Part shown: positions 22,706-34,926 of the stretch, piece by piece
Layout of the letters: each line of letters starts with the position of its first letter
Position numbering within the stretch: the first letter of the stretch is position 1
Source: Phocoena phocoena
Taxonomy: Eukaryota; Chordata; Mammalia; Artiodactyla; Phocoenidae
Length of the DNA stretch: 64,000 bases
NCBI RefSeq assembly: GCF_963924675.1
Contig: NC_089222.1
Coordinates: 1,488,001 to 1,552,000, forward strand
Direction of reading: 5' to 3'
The notes under the pieces: generated by a model
Told to the model about the DNA's origin: nothing
Database searches by the model: none
Seen by the model: only the letters and a program-made list of their open reading frames with translations
Position numbers and translations under genes: made by a program

Positions 22706-24451
22706 TACACATGAACTGAATTACAATACAGAACAGGGTCTCAAATTTAGAAAACGAACTAGTGCTTGCTTATGGGGAAAGGTACCTTGGGGTGCTGCAT
22801 AAAACCAGAGACGGAAATTAGCACAGATAACATTCCATAAGCCAAATATGTAATAGAAAAGACCTACTCTTTGCTCAACGAAATGGACTCAACACCACAT
22901 ATTCAACGCCTAGTAATATACCTGACTAGGAAGAATCTTAAAACCCATGGATATATATGTCTCCATAAGAGAATCAAGCGTGTGTACAGCGGCCGAAACG
23001 CAGCAGTGAAAATCCGGTAAATCCCATTATCAAAATAAATTTCGAAAACAGAACACAAAGACAGTGAAATACAGAGCTATTCTTAAATAATTCACTCAGG
23101 GCATGTGATGCAACCGGGATTGACCACAACTACACCCAGAGCTGGTTGAGACATAAGGCTGGACACTTCAGGCTGATAGCATTGGTGAGTTTCGGTGAGC
23201 AAATGCAGACCCTTTGAAGTAATACTGCATGGTACGTATTCCATGGGTCCCAACTCTCCAGGTTCAAGGCATTCTTCTTCCAGCTAAAACATGCATGGAA
23301 AACCCAGAGTATCGTCCACCGTGTGATTGGGAAACGATTTAAAATGCATCTCAGTTTTCGTATCCTTGTCCTCGGGTTCACCATTCCAGACGCTTTCCTA
23401 ACACTCTCCCCGCTTGGAGAGTCAGTGCCTTTAACCTCCTGTTTGGCACAGCTTGCAATTTCTATGCAAGATGAACAGGAATAGGGAGAACCAATGAGAC
23501 ACTAGCTGTAGGTGTTTGCACGGGCAAATGTAACGCTCATTTCCCACCAGGAAGAGGAATTAACCAAAGCCTCAGTGTGCCCTGCCGGAAACAGATTAGG
23601 GCCTGAAGCAATCCTGCGGTTTTGTGCCCAGCTCACAAGAAAGCGAGTTGAAGAAAGGAGCTCAGGGGCACTGTAATTCACAAACCTGCAGAGTTATCAA
23701 AGACAGCTATCCTCCAAAAATATATTGAAGTAAGCCTGCGAAGGGGACTTGAAAGCGGAGCAGAATTTCAGGAAAACGATTGCAGGGGGTAGACTGGAAT
23801 TGCCCAGAAAGCATTGGAAAAGAGGCAGAACGTCGACAATAGTGCACTTGGCCAAAAAGTGGGTATGCATTTTTTCCTGAATATATTCAGAAAAAAACGC
23901 ATACGCCCTTTTTCGCAAACCAAGCAAGCCTGTAAAGAAATCTGCACTACAATGAAATCTCACTGCCCCCTGGGCAAAAGGGCCATCTGAAAAAAGTGTA
24001 AAATCCAGAAAGGTAGGACAGGATATGGTGAACAGGGAGCCTTGTTATGCTGATTGGCAGGATGTAAATTGCCAACAGCCACCCTGGAAAACTGTATGGT
24101 GTTTCCTGAAACCCATAAGAAACAAAGCAACACAGCCTATGGCACTTCCACTTATGGTCCCAAAGATTACGGAAATTAAAATGAAAAACAGACAGCCACC
24201 CCAATGTTTGGGACGGCTGTGTTCACAAGAATTTCGTCTATAGTACCAGGTAAATATCCCAGAAAGCAAAAAATGGATAAAGAAGTTGTGGCACGTACGT
24301 GCAATGCAATATCACTCAGCAATGAAATCTGTGTCATCAGGCCCGTAGCGGCATAGTGAGTGGATGCAGGTACGGTGATTGTACGTGAACTACGTCACAC
24401 AGAAAAAGAAACATCATAAGATATCACTAATACACGGAATGTAAACTTGAC
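22706..24451 (+). repeat. Satellite monomer copy 14 (1,746 bp)
   Basis: Shares GACGCTTTCCTAA and TCTATGCAAGATG with copies 19 and 24 at exact 8,730-bp steps. Palindrome at 23848-23919 has six mismatches, joint worst with copy 19, whose left-arm changes are the same. ORF2 remnant reads through to TAG at 24243 (CGTCTATAG). Confidence 0.97.
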
Positions 24452-26197
24452 TACACATGAACTGAATTACACAACAGAACAGGGTCTCAAATTTAGAAAA
24501 CCAACTAGTGCTTGCTTATGGGGAAAGGTGCGTTGGGGTGCTTCATAAAACCAGAGCCTGAAACTAGCACAGATAACATTCCATAAGCCAAATATATAAT
24601 AGACAAGACCTACTCCTTGCTCAACGAAATCGACTCAACACCACATATTCAACGCCTAGGAATATACCGGATTATGAAGAATCTTAAAACCCATGGATAT
24701 ATATGTCTCCGTAAGAGAAACAAGCCTGTGTACTGCGGCCGAAACGCAGCAGTGAAAATCCGATAAATCCCATTATCAAAATAAATTTCAAAAACAAATC
24801 TCAAAGACAGTGAAATAGAGAGCAATTCTTAAATAATTCACTAAGGGCATGTGATGCAACCGGGATTTACCACAACTACACCAAGAGCTGGTTGAGACAT
24901 AAGGCTGGACACTTCAGGCTGATAGCATTGGTAAGTTTCGGTGAGTAAATGCAGACACTTTGAAGTCATACTGCATGGTACCCATTCCATGGGTCCCAAC
25001 TCTCCAGGTTCAAAGGATTCTTCCTCCGGCTAAAACATGCATGAGAAACCCAGAGTATCGTCCACCGTGTGATTGGGAAACGATTTAAAATGCATCTCAG
25101 TTTTCGTATCCTGGTCCTCGGGTTCACTATTCCAGATGCTTTACTAACAATCTCCCCGCTTGGAGAGTCAGTGCCTTTAACCTCGTATTTGGCACAGCTT
25201 GCAATTTCTGTGCAAGATGAACAGGAATAGGAGAAGCAATGTGAGACTAGATGTAGGTGTCTGCACGGGCAAATGTAACGCTCATTTCCCACGAGGAAGA
25301 GGAATTAACCAAAGGCTCATCGTGCCCTGCTGGAAACAGATTAGGGCCTGAAGCAATCCTGCGGTTTTGGGCCCAGCTCACAAGAAAGCGAGTTGAAGAA
25401 AGGAGGTCAGGGGCACTGTAATTCACAAACCTGCAGAGTTATAAATGACAGCTATCCTCCAAAAATATATTGAAGTAAGCCTGCGAAGGGGACTGGAAAG
25501 CGGGGCAGAATTACAGGAAAACGATTGCAGGGGGTAGACTGGAATTGCCTTGAAAGCATAGGAAAAGAGGCAGAACGTTGACAATGATGCACTTGGCCAT
25601 AAAGTGCGTATGCGTTTTTTCCTGAATATATTCAGGAAAAAACGCATACGCCCTTTATGGCCAAACAAGCAAGCCTGTAAAGGAAATCTGCCCTACAATG
25701 AAGTCTCACTGCCCCCCTGGCAAAAGTTCCATCTGAAAATAGTGGAAAATCCAGAAAGGTATGGCAGGATATGGAGAACAGTGAGCCTTGTTATGCCGAT
25801 TGGCAGGATGTAAATTGCCAACAGCCACCCTGGAGAAGTGTATGGTGTTTCCTGAAACACGTAAGAAATAAAGCAACACAGCCAATGGCACTTGCACTTA
25901 TTGTCCTATAGCTTAGGGAAATTAAAATCAAAAACAGACAGCCACCCCAATGTTTGGGACGGCTGTGTTCACAGGAAGGTCGTCTACAGTACCAGGTAAA
26001 TATCCCAGAAAGCAAAAAATGGATAAAGAAGTTGTGGCACGTACGTACAATGGAATATCACTCAGCAATGAAATCTGTGTCATCAGGCCCGTAGCGGCAT
26101 AGTGAGTGGATGCAGGTACGGTGATTCTACGTAAACTACGTCACACAGAAAAAGAAACATCATAAGATATCACTAATACACGGAATGTAAACTTGAC
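24452..26197 (+). repeat. Satellite monomer copy 15 (1,746 bp)
   Basis: Shares GTGTACTGCGGCC, CTCCGGCTAAAACATGC, AACAATCTCC and AACCTCGTATTTGG with copies 25 and 26 (copy 25 starts 17,462 bp later). Palindrome at 25593-25664 has one mismatch plus a matched change in both arms. ORF2 remnant closed at CCTATAGCTT. Confidence 0.97.
25593..25664. repeat. 72-bp palindrome with a paired arm change (copy 15)
   Basis: Left arm reads CCATAAAG at 25598-25605 where the consensus has CCAAAAAG; the right arm reads CTTTATGG at 25652-25659 where the consensus has CTTTTTGG. The A-to-T at 25600 is answered by T-to-A at 25657, so pairing is kept. One mismatch remains (T at 25605). Confidence 0.92.
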
Positions 26198-27943
26198 TAC
26201 ACATGAACTGAATTACAAAACAGAACAGGGTCTCAAATTTAGAAAACCAACTAGTGCTTGTTTATGGGGAAAGGTGCATTGGGGTGCTGCATAAAACCAG
26301 AGACTGAAATTAGCACAGATAACTTTCCATAAGCCAAATATGTAATAGACAAGACCTACTCCTTGCTCAACGAAATGGACCCAACACCACATATTCAACG
26401 CCTAGGAATATACCTGACTAGGAAGAATCTTAAAACCCATGGATATATATGTCTCCGTAAGAGAATCAAGCGTGTGTACAGCGGCCGAAACGCAGCAGTG
26501 AAAATCTGATAAATCCAATTATCAAAATAAATTTCGAAAACAAATCACAAAGAGAGTGAAATAGAGAGCAATTCTTAAATAATTCACTCAGGGCATGTGA
26601 TGCAACCGGGATTTAACACATCTACACCCAGAGCTGGTTGAGACATAAGGCTGGACACTTCAGGCTGATAGCATTGGTGAGTTTTGGTGAGCAAATGCAG
26701 ACCCTTTGAAGTCATACTGCATGGTACCCATTCCATGGGTCCCAACTCTCCAGGTTCAAGGGATTCTTCCCCCAGCTAAAACATGCATGGGAAACCCAGA
26801 GTATCGTCCACCGTGTGATTGGGAAACGATTTAAAATGCATCTCAGTTTTCGTATCCTGGTCCTCGGGTTCACTATTCCAGATGCTTTACTAACTCTCTC
26901 CCCGCTTGGAGAGTCAGTGCCTTTAACCTCCTGTTTGGCACAGCTTGCAATTTCTGTGCAAGATGAACAGGAATAGGGAGAACCAATGAGAGACTAGCTG
27001 TAGGTGTCTGCACGGGCAAATGTAACGCTCATTGCCCACCAGGAAGAGGAATTAAACAAAGGCTCAGCGTGCCCTGCCGGAAACAGATTACGGCCTGAAG
27101 CAGTCCTGCGGATTTGTGCCCAGCTCACAAGAAAGCGAGTTGAAGAAAGGAGCTCAGGGGCACTGTAATTCACAAACCTGCAGAGTTATAAATGACAGCT
27201 ATCCTTCAAAAATATATTGAAGTAAGCCTGCGAAGGGGACTTGAAAGCGGGGCAGTATTTCAGGAAAACGATTGCACGGCATAGACTGGAATTGCCCTGA
27301 AAGCATAGGAAAAGAGGCAGAACGTCTACAATGATGCAATTGGCCAAAAAGGGCGTATGCGTTTTTTCCTGAATATATTCAGGAAAAAACGCATACGCCC
27401 TTTTTGGCCAACCAAGCAAGCCTGTAAAGGAAATCTGCACTACAATGAAGTCTCACTGCCCCCCTGGCAAAAGGGCCATCTGAGAATAGTGGAAAATCCA
27501 GAAAGATATGGCAGGATATGGAGAACAGTGAGCATTGTTATGCCGATTGGCAGGATGTAAATTGCCAACAGCCACCCTGGAGAAGTGTATGGTGTTTCCT
27601 GAAACACGTAGGAAATAAAGCAACACAGCCTACGGCACTTGCACTTATGGTCCTATAGTTTAGGGAAATTAAAATCAAAAACAGACAGCCACCCCAACGT
27701 TTGGGACGGCTGTGTTCACAGGAAGCTCGTCTACAGTACCAGGTAAATATCCCAGAAAGCAAAAAATGGATAAAGAAGTTGTGGCACGTTCGTACAATGG
27801 AATACCACTCAGCAATGAAATCTGTGTCATCAGGCCCATAGCAGTTAGTGAGTGGATGCATGTACGGTGATTCTACGTGAACTACGTCACACAGAAATAG
27901 AAACATCATAAGATATCACTGATACACGGAATGTAAACTTGAC
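26198..27943 (+). repeat. Satellite monomer copy 16 (1,746 bp)
   Basis: AACTTTCC/GGACCC group. Its second half shares AGTGGAAAATCCAGAAAG and GGCAGGATATGG with the end of copy 15, and GCATGTACGGTG with the end of copy 35. Palindrome at 27340-27411 is perfect. ORF2 remnant closed (CCTATAGTTTAGGG). Confidence 0.97.
27340..27411. repeat. 72-bp perfect palindrome (copy 16)
   Basis: Consensus sequence with all 36 pairs matching. The flanking base is A (GCAATTGGCC), not C as in most copies. Confidence 0.96.
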
Positions 27944-29690
27944 TACCCATGAACTGAATTACAAAACTGAACAGGGTCTCAAATTTAGAAAACCAACTAG
28001 TGCTTGCTTATGGGGAAAGGTGCGTTTGGGTGCTGCATAAAACCACAGACTGAAATTAGCACAGATAACATTCTATAAGCCAAATATTTAATAGACAAGA
28101 TCTACTCCTTGCTCAACGAAATGGACTCAACACCACATATTCAACGCCTAGGACTATATCTGACTAGGAAGAATCTCAAAACCCATGGATATATATGTCT
28201 CCGTAAGAGAATCAAGCGTGTGTACTGTGGCCGAAATGCAGCAGTGAAAATCCGATAAATCCCATTATCAAAATAAATTTCGAAAACAAAACACAAAGAC
28301 AGTGAAATAGAGAGCAATTCTTAAACAATTCACTCAGGGCATGTGATGCAACCGGGATTGACCACATCTACACCCAGAGCTGGTTGAGACATAAGGCTGG
28401 ACACTTCAGGCTGATAGCATTGGTGAGTTTTGGTGAGCAAATGCAGACCCTTTGAAGTCATACTGCATGGTACCCATTCCATGGGTCCCAACTCTCCAGG
28501 TTCAAGGGATTTTTCCTCCAGCTAAAACATGCATGGGAAACCCAGAGTATCGTCCACCGTGTGATTGGGAAACGATTTAAAATGCATCTCAGTTTTCGTA
28601 TCCTGGTCCTCGGGTTCACCATTCCAGATGCTTTACTAACACTCTCCCCGCTTGGAGAGTCAGTGCCTTTAACCTCCTCTTTGGCACAGCTTGCAATTTC
28701 TGTGCAAGATGAACAGGAATAGGGAGAACCAATGAGAGACTAGCTGTAGGTGTCTGCACGGGCAAATGTAACGCTCATTGCCCACCAGGAAGAGGAATTA
28801 AACAAAGGCTCAGCGTGCCCTGCTGGAAACAGATTAGGGCCTTAAGCAATCCTGCGGTTTTGTGCCCAGCTCACAAGAAAGCGAGTTGAAGAAAGGAGCT
28901 CAGGGGCACTGTAATTCACAAACCTGCAGAGTTATAAATGACAGCTATCTTCCAAAATTATATTGAAGTAAGCCTGCAAAGGGGACTTGAAGGCGGGGCA
29001 GAATTTCAGGAAAACGATTGCAGGGGGTTGACTGGAATTGCCGTGAAAGCATAGGAAAAGAGGCAAAAGGTCGACAATGATGCACTTGGCCAAAAAGGGC
29101 GTATGCGTTTTTTCCTGAATATATTCAGGAAAAAACGCATACGCACTTTTTGGCCAAGCAAGCAAGCCTGTAAAGTAAATCTGCACTACAATGAAATCTC
29201 ACTGCCTCCTGGGAAAAAGGGCCATCTGAGAAAAGTGTAAAATCCAGAAAGGTAGGACAGGATATGGAGAACAGGGAGCCTTGTTATGCTGATTGGCAGG
29301 ATGTAAATTGCCAACAGCCACCCTGGAGAAGTGTATGGTGTTTACTGAAACACGTAAGAAATAGAGCAACACAGCCTATGGCAATTGCACTTATGGTCCT
29401 ATAGCTTACGGAAATTAAAATCAAAAACAAAAAGCCACCCCTATATTTGGGACGGCTGTGTTCACAGGAAGCTCGTCTACAGTATCAGGTAAATATCCCA
29501 GAAAGCAAAAAATGGATAAAGAAGTTGTGGCACGTACGTACAATGCAATATCACTCAGCAATGAAATCTGTGTCATCAGGCCCGTAGCGGCATAGTGAGT
29601 GGATGCAGGTACGGTGATTCTACGTGAACTACGTCACACAGAAAAAGAAACATCATAAGATATCACTAATACACGGAATGTAAACTTGAC
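27944..29690 (+). repeat. Satellite monomer copy 17 (1,747 bp)
   Basis: Has TACCCATGAACTG at the landmark and ACATTCTATAAGCC early on. Palindrome at 29086-29157 has one right-arm mismatch (ACGCACTTTT). ORF2 remnant closed at CCTATAGCTT; GAAATAGAGC replaces GAAAYAAAGC. Confidence 0.97.
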
Positions 29691-31435
29691 TACACATGAA
29701 CTGAATTACAAAAAAGAACATGGTCTCAAATTTAGAAAACCAACTAGTGCTTCCTTATGGGGAAAGGTGCCTTGGGGTGCTTCATAAAACCAGAGACTGA
29801 AATTAGCACAGATAACTTTCCATAAGCCAAATATGTAACAGACAAGACCTACTCCTTGCTCAACGAAATGGACCCAACACCACATATTCAACGCCTAGGA
29901 ATATACCTGACTAGGAAGAATCGTAAAACCCATGGATATATATGTCTCCGTAAGAGAATCAAGCGTGTGTACAGCGGCCGAAACGCAGCAGTGAAAATCC
30001 GATAAATCCCATTATCAAAATAAATTTCGAAAACAAAACACAAAGACAGTGAAATAGAGAGAAATTCTTAAACAATTCACTCAGGGCATGTGATGCAACC
30101 GGGATTGACCACATCTACACCCAGAGCTGGTTGACACATAAGGCTGGACACTTCAGGCTGATAGCATTGGTGAGTTTCGGTGAGCAAATGCATACCCTTT
30201 GAAGTAATACTTCATGGTACCCATTCCATGGGTCCCAACTCTCCAGGTTCAAGGGATTCTTCCCCCAGCTAAAACATGCATGGGAAACCCAGAGTATCGT
30301 CCACCGTGTGATTGGGAAACGATTTAAAATGGATCTCAGTTTTCGTATCCTGGTCCTCGGGTTCACCATTCCAGATGCTTTACTAACACTCTCCCCGCTT
30401 GGAGAGTCAGTGCCTTTAACCTCCTGTTTGGCACAGCTTGCAATTTCTGTGCAAGATGAACAGGAATAGGGAGAACCAATGAGAGACTAGCTGTAGGTGT
30501 CTGCACGGGCAAATGTAACGCTCATTTCCCACAGGAAGTGGAATTAACCAAAGGTTCATCGTGCCCTGCCGGAAACAGATTAGGGCCTGAAGCAATCCTG
30601 CGGCTTTGTGCCCAGCTCACAAGAAAGCGAGTTGAAGAAAGGAGCTCAGGGTCACTGTAATTCACAAACCTGCAGAGTTATAAATGACAGCTATCCTCCA
30701 AAAATATATTGAAGTAAGCCTGCGAAGGGGACTTGAAAGCAGGGCAGAATTTCAGGAAAACGATTGCAGGGGGTAGACTGGAATTGCCCTGAAAGCATAG
30801 GAAAAGAGGCACAACGTCGACAATGATGCACTTGGCCAAAAAGGGCGTATGCGTTTTTTCCTGAATATATTCAGGAAAAAACGCATACGCCCTTTTTCGC
30901 AAACCAAGCAAGCCTGTAAAGAAATCTGCACTACAATGAAGTCTCACTGCCCCCTGGGCAAAAGGGCCATCTGAAAAAAGTGTAAAATCCAGAAAGGTAG
31001 GACAGGATATGGAGAACAGGGAGCCTTGTTATGCTGATTGGCAGGATGTAAATTGCCAGCAGCCACCCTGGAGAAGTGTATGGTGTTTCCTGAAACACGT
31101 AAGAAACAAAGCAACACAGCCTATGGCACTTCCACTTATGGTCCTATAGCTTACGGAAATTAAAATCAAAAACAGACAGCCACCCCAATATTTGGGACAG
31201 CTGTGTACACCAGAAGCTCGTCTACAGTATCAGGTAAATATCCCAGAAAGCAAAAAATGGATAAAGAAGTTGTGGCACGTACGTACAATGCAATATCACT
31301 CAGCAATGAAATCTGTGTCATCAGGCCCGTAGCGGCATAGTGAGTGGATGCAGGTACGGTGATTCTACGTGAACTACGTCACACAGAAAAAGAAACATCA
31401 TAAGATATCACTAATACACGGAATGTAAACTTGAC
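29691..31435 (+). repeat. Satellite monomer copy 18 (1,745 bp)
   Basis: AACTTTCC/GGACCC form. Palindrome at 30832-30903 has two right-arm mismatches (TTCGCAAA), an ending shared with copies 14 and 19. CACAGGAAGTGG replaces CACCAGGAAGAGG. ORF2 remnant closed at CCTATAGCTT. Confidence 0.97.
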
Positions 31436-33181
31436 TACACATGAACTGAATAACAAAACAGAACAGGGTCTCAAATTTAGAAAACCAACTAGTGCTTGCT
31501 TATGGGGAAAGGTGTCTTGGCGTGCTGCATAAAACCTGAGACTGAAATTAGCACAGATAACTTTCCATAAGCCAAATATGTAATAGACAAGACCTACTCC
31601 TTGCTCAACGAAATGGACCCAACACCACATATTCAACGCCTAGGAATATACCTGACTAGGAAGAATCTTAAAACCCATGGATATATATGTCTCCGTAAGA
31701 GAATCAAGCGTGTGTACAGCGGCCGAAACGCAGCAGTGAAAATCCGATAAATCCCATTATCAAAATAAATTTCGAAAACAAAACACAAAGACAGTGAAAT
31801 AGAGAGCAATTCTTAAATAATTCACTCAGGGCATGTGATGCAACCGGGATTGACCACATCTACACCCAGAGCTGGTTGAAACATAAGGCTGGACACTTCA
31901 GGCTGATAGCATTGGTGAGTTTCAGTGAGCAAAGGCAGACCCTTTGAAGTCATACTGCATGGTACCCATTCCATGGGTCCCAACTCTCCAGGCTCAAGGG
32001 ATTCTTCCTTCAGCTAAAACATGCATGGGAAACACAGAGTGTGGTACACCGTGAGATTGGGAAACGATTTAAAATGGATCTCAGTTTTCGTATCCTTGTC
32101 CTCGTGTTCACCATTCCAGACGCTTTCCTAAAACTCTCCCCGCTAGGAGAGTCAGTGTCTTTAACCTCCTGTTTGGCACAGCTTGCAAATTCTATGCAAG
32201 ATGAACAGGAATAGGGAGAACCAATGAGAGACTAGCTGTAGGTGTCTGCACGGGCAAATGTAACGCTCATTGCCCACCCGGAAGAGGAATTAAACAAAGG
32301 CTCAGTGTGCCCTGCTGGAAACAGATTACGGCCTGAAGCAAACCTGCGGTTTTGTGCCCAGCTCACAAGAAAGCGAGTTAAAGAAAGGAGCTCAAGGGCA
32401 CTGTAATTCACAAACCTGCAGAGTTATAAATGACAGCTATCCTCCAAAAATATATTGAAGTAAGCCTGCGAAGGGGACTTGAAAGCGGGGCAGAATTTCA
32501 GGAAAACGATTGCAGGGGGTAGACTGGAATTGCCCAGAAAGCATTGGAAAAGAGGCAGAACGTCGACAATGGTGCACTTGGCCAAAAAGTGGGTATGCAT
32601 TTTTTCCTGAATATATTCAGGAAAAAACGGATACGCCCTTTTTCGCAAACCAAGCAAGCCTGTAAAGAAATCTGCACTACAATGAAGTCTCACTGCCCCC
32701 TGGGCAAAAGGGCCATCTGAAAAAAGTGTAAAATCCAGAAAGGTAGGACAGGATATGGAGAACAGAGAGCCTTGTTATGCTGATTGGCAGGATGTAAATT
32801 GCCAACAGCCACCCTGGAGAAGTGTATGGTGTTTCCTGAAACACGTAAGAAATAAAGCAACACAGCCAATGGCACTTGCACTTATGGTCCTATAGCTTAG
32901 GGAAATTAAAATCAAAAACAGACAGCCACCCCAATGTTTGGGATGGCTGTGTTCACAGGAAGCTCCTCTACAGTACCAGGTAAATATCCCAGAAAGCAAA
33001 AAATGGATAAAGAACTTGTGGCACGTACGTACAATGGAATATCACTCAGCAATGAAATCTGTGTCATCAGGCCCGTAGCGGCATAGTGAGTGGATGCAGA
33101 TACGGTGATTCTACGTGAACTACGTCACACAGAAAAAGAAACATCATAAGATATCACTAATACACGGAATGTAAACTTGAC
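31436..33181 (+). repeat. Satellite monomer copy 19 (1,746 bp)
   Basis: A mosaic: its middle matches copy 24 (GTGGTACACCGTGAGATTGG, CCCCGCTAGGAGAG), while its palindrome region matches copy 14 (GCATTGGAAAAGAGG, GTGGGTATGCAT). Palindrome at 32578-32649 has six mismatches. ORF2 remnant closed at CCTATAGCTT. Confidence 0.97.
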
Positions 33182-34926
33182 TACACATGAACTGAATAAC
33201 AAAACAGAACAGGGTCTCAAATTTAGAAAACCAACTAGTGCTTGCTTATGGGGAAAGGTGCGTTGGGGTGCTGCATAAAACCTGAGACTGAAATTAGCAC
33301 AGATAACTTTCCATAAGCCAAATATGTAACAGACAAGACCTACTCCTTGCTCAACGAAATGGACCCAACACCACATATTCAACGCCTAGGAATATACCTG
33401 ACTAGGAAGAATCTTAAAACCCATGGATATATATGTCTCCGTAAGAGAATCAAGCGTGTGTACAGCGGCCGAAACGCAGCAGTGAAAATCCGATAAATCC
33501 CATTATCAAAATAAATTTCGAAAACAAAACACAAAGACAGTGAAATAGAGAGCAATTCTTAAATAATTCACTCAGGGCATGTGATGCAACCGGGATTGAC
33601 CACATCTACACCCAGAGCTGGTTGAAACATAAGGCTGGACACTTCAGGCTGATAGCATTGGTGAGTTTCGGTGAGCAAATGCAGACCCTTTGAAGTCATA
33701 CTGCATGGTACCCATTCCATGGGTCCCAACTCTCCAGGTTCAAGGGATTCTTCTTCCAGCTAAAACATGCATGGGAAACCCAGAGTATCGTCCACCGTGT
33801 GATTGGGAAACGATTTAAAATGCATCTCAGTTTTCGTATCCTGGTCCTCGGTTTCACCATTCCAGATGCTTTCCTAACACTCTCCCCGCTTGGAGAGTCA
33901 GTGCCTTTAACCTCCTCTTTGGCACAGCTTGCAATTTCTGTGCAAGATGAACAGGAATAGGGAGAACCAATGAGAGACTAGCTGTAAGTGTCTGCACGGG
34001 CAAATGTAACGCTCATTGCCGACCAGGAATAGGAATTAAACAAAGGCTCAGCGTGCCATGCTGAAAACAGATTAGGGCCTGAAGCAATCCTGCGGTTTTG
34101 TGCCCAGCTCACAAGAAAGCGAGTTGAAGAAAGGAGCTCAGGGGCACTGTAATTCACAAACCTGCAGAGTTATAAATGACAGCTATCTTCCAAAAGTATA
34201 TTGAAGTAAGCCTGCGAAGGTGACTTGAAAGCGGGGCAGAATTCCAGAAAAACGATTGCAGGGCGTAGACTGGAATTGCCCTGAAAGCATAGGAAAAGAG
34301 GCACAACGTCGACAATGATGCACTTGGCCAAAAAGGGCGTATGCGTTTTTTCCTGAATATATTAAGGAAAAACGCATACGCCCTTTTTGGCCAACCAAGC
34401 AAGCCTGTAAAGTAAATCTGCATTACAATGAAGTCTCACTGCCCCCCGGGCAAGAGCGCCATCTGAAAAATTGTAAAATCAACAAAGGTAGGACAGGATA
34501 TGGAGAACAGGGAGCCTTGTTATGCTGATTGGCAGGATGTAAATTGCCAACAGCCACCCTGGAGAAGTGTATGGTGTTTCCTGAAACACGTAAGAAATAA
34601 AGCAACACAGCCTATGGCAATTGCACTTATGGTCCTATTCCTTAGGGAAATTAAAATCAAAAACAGAGAGCCACCCCAAAGTTTGGGACGGCTGTGTTCC
34701 CAAGAAGCTCGTCTACAGTACCAGGTAAATATCCCAGAAAGCAAAAAATGGATAAAGATGTTGTGGCACGTACGTGCAATGCAATGTCACTTAGCAATGA
34801 AATCTGTGTCATCAGGCCCGTAGCGGCATAGTGTGTGGATGCAGGTACGGTGATTCTACGTGAACTACGTCACACAGAAAAAGAAACATCATAAGATATC
34901 ACTAATACTCGGAATGTAAACTTGAC
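33182..34926 (+). repeat. Satellite monomer copy 20 (1,745 bp)
   Basis: Palindrome at 34324-34394 is 71 bp, with one A lost and one substitution (TATTAAGG) in the right arm. The second half, with CCTATTCCTTAGGG and AAAATTGTAAAATC, is repeated at the end of copy 21. ORF2 remnant frame open. Confidence 0.97.
34500..34823 (+). pseudogene. L1 ORF2 C-terminal remnant, frame open (copy 20)
   Basis: 107 codons, opened by CCTATTCCTTAGGG. It is almost the same as the copy 21 remnant and was duplicated with it. WIKMLWHV replaces WIKKLWHV. It is a relic only. Confidence 0.75.
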
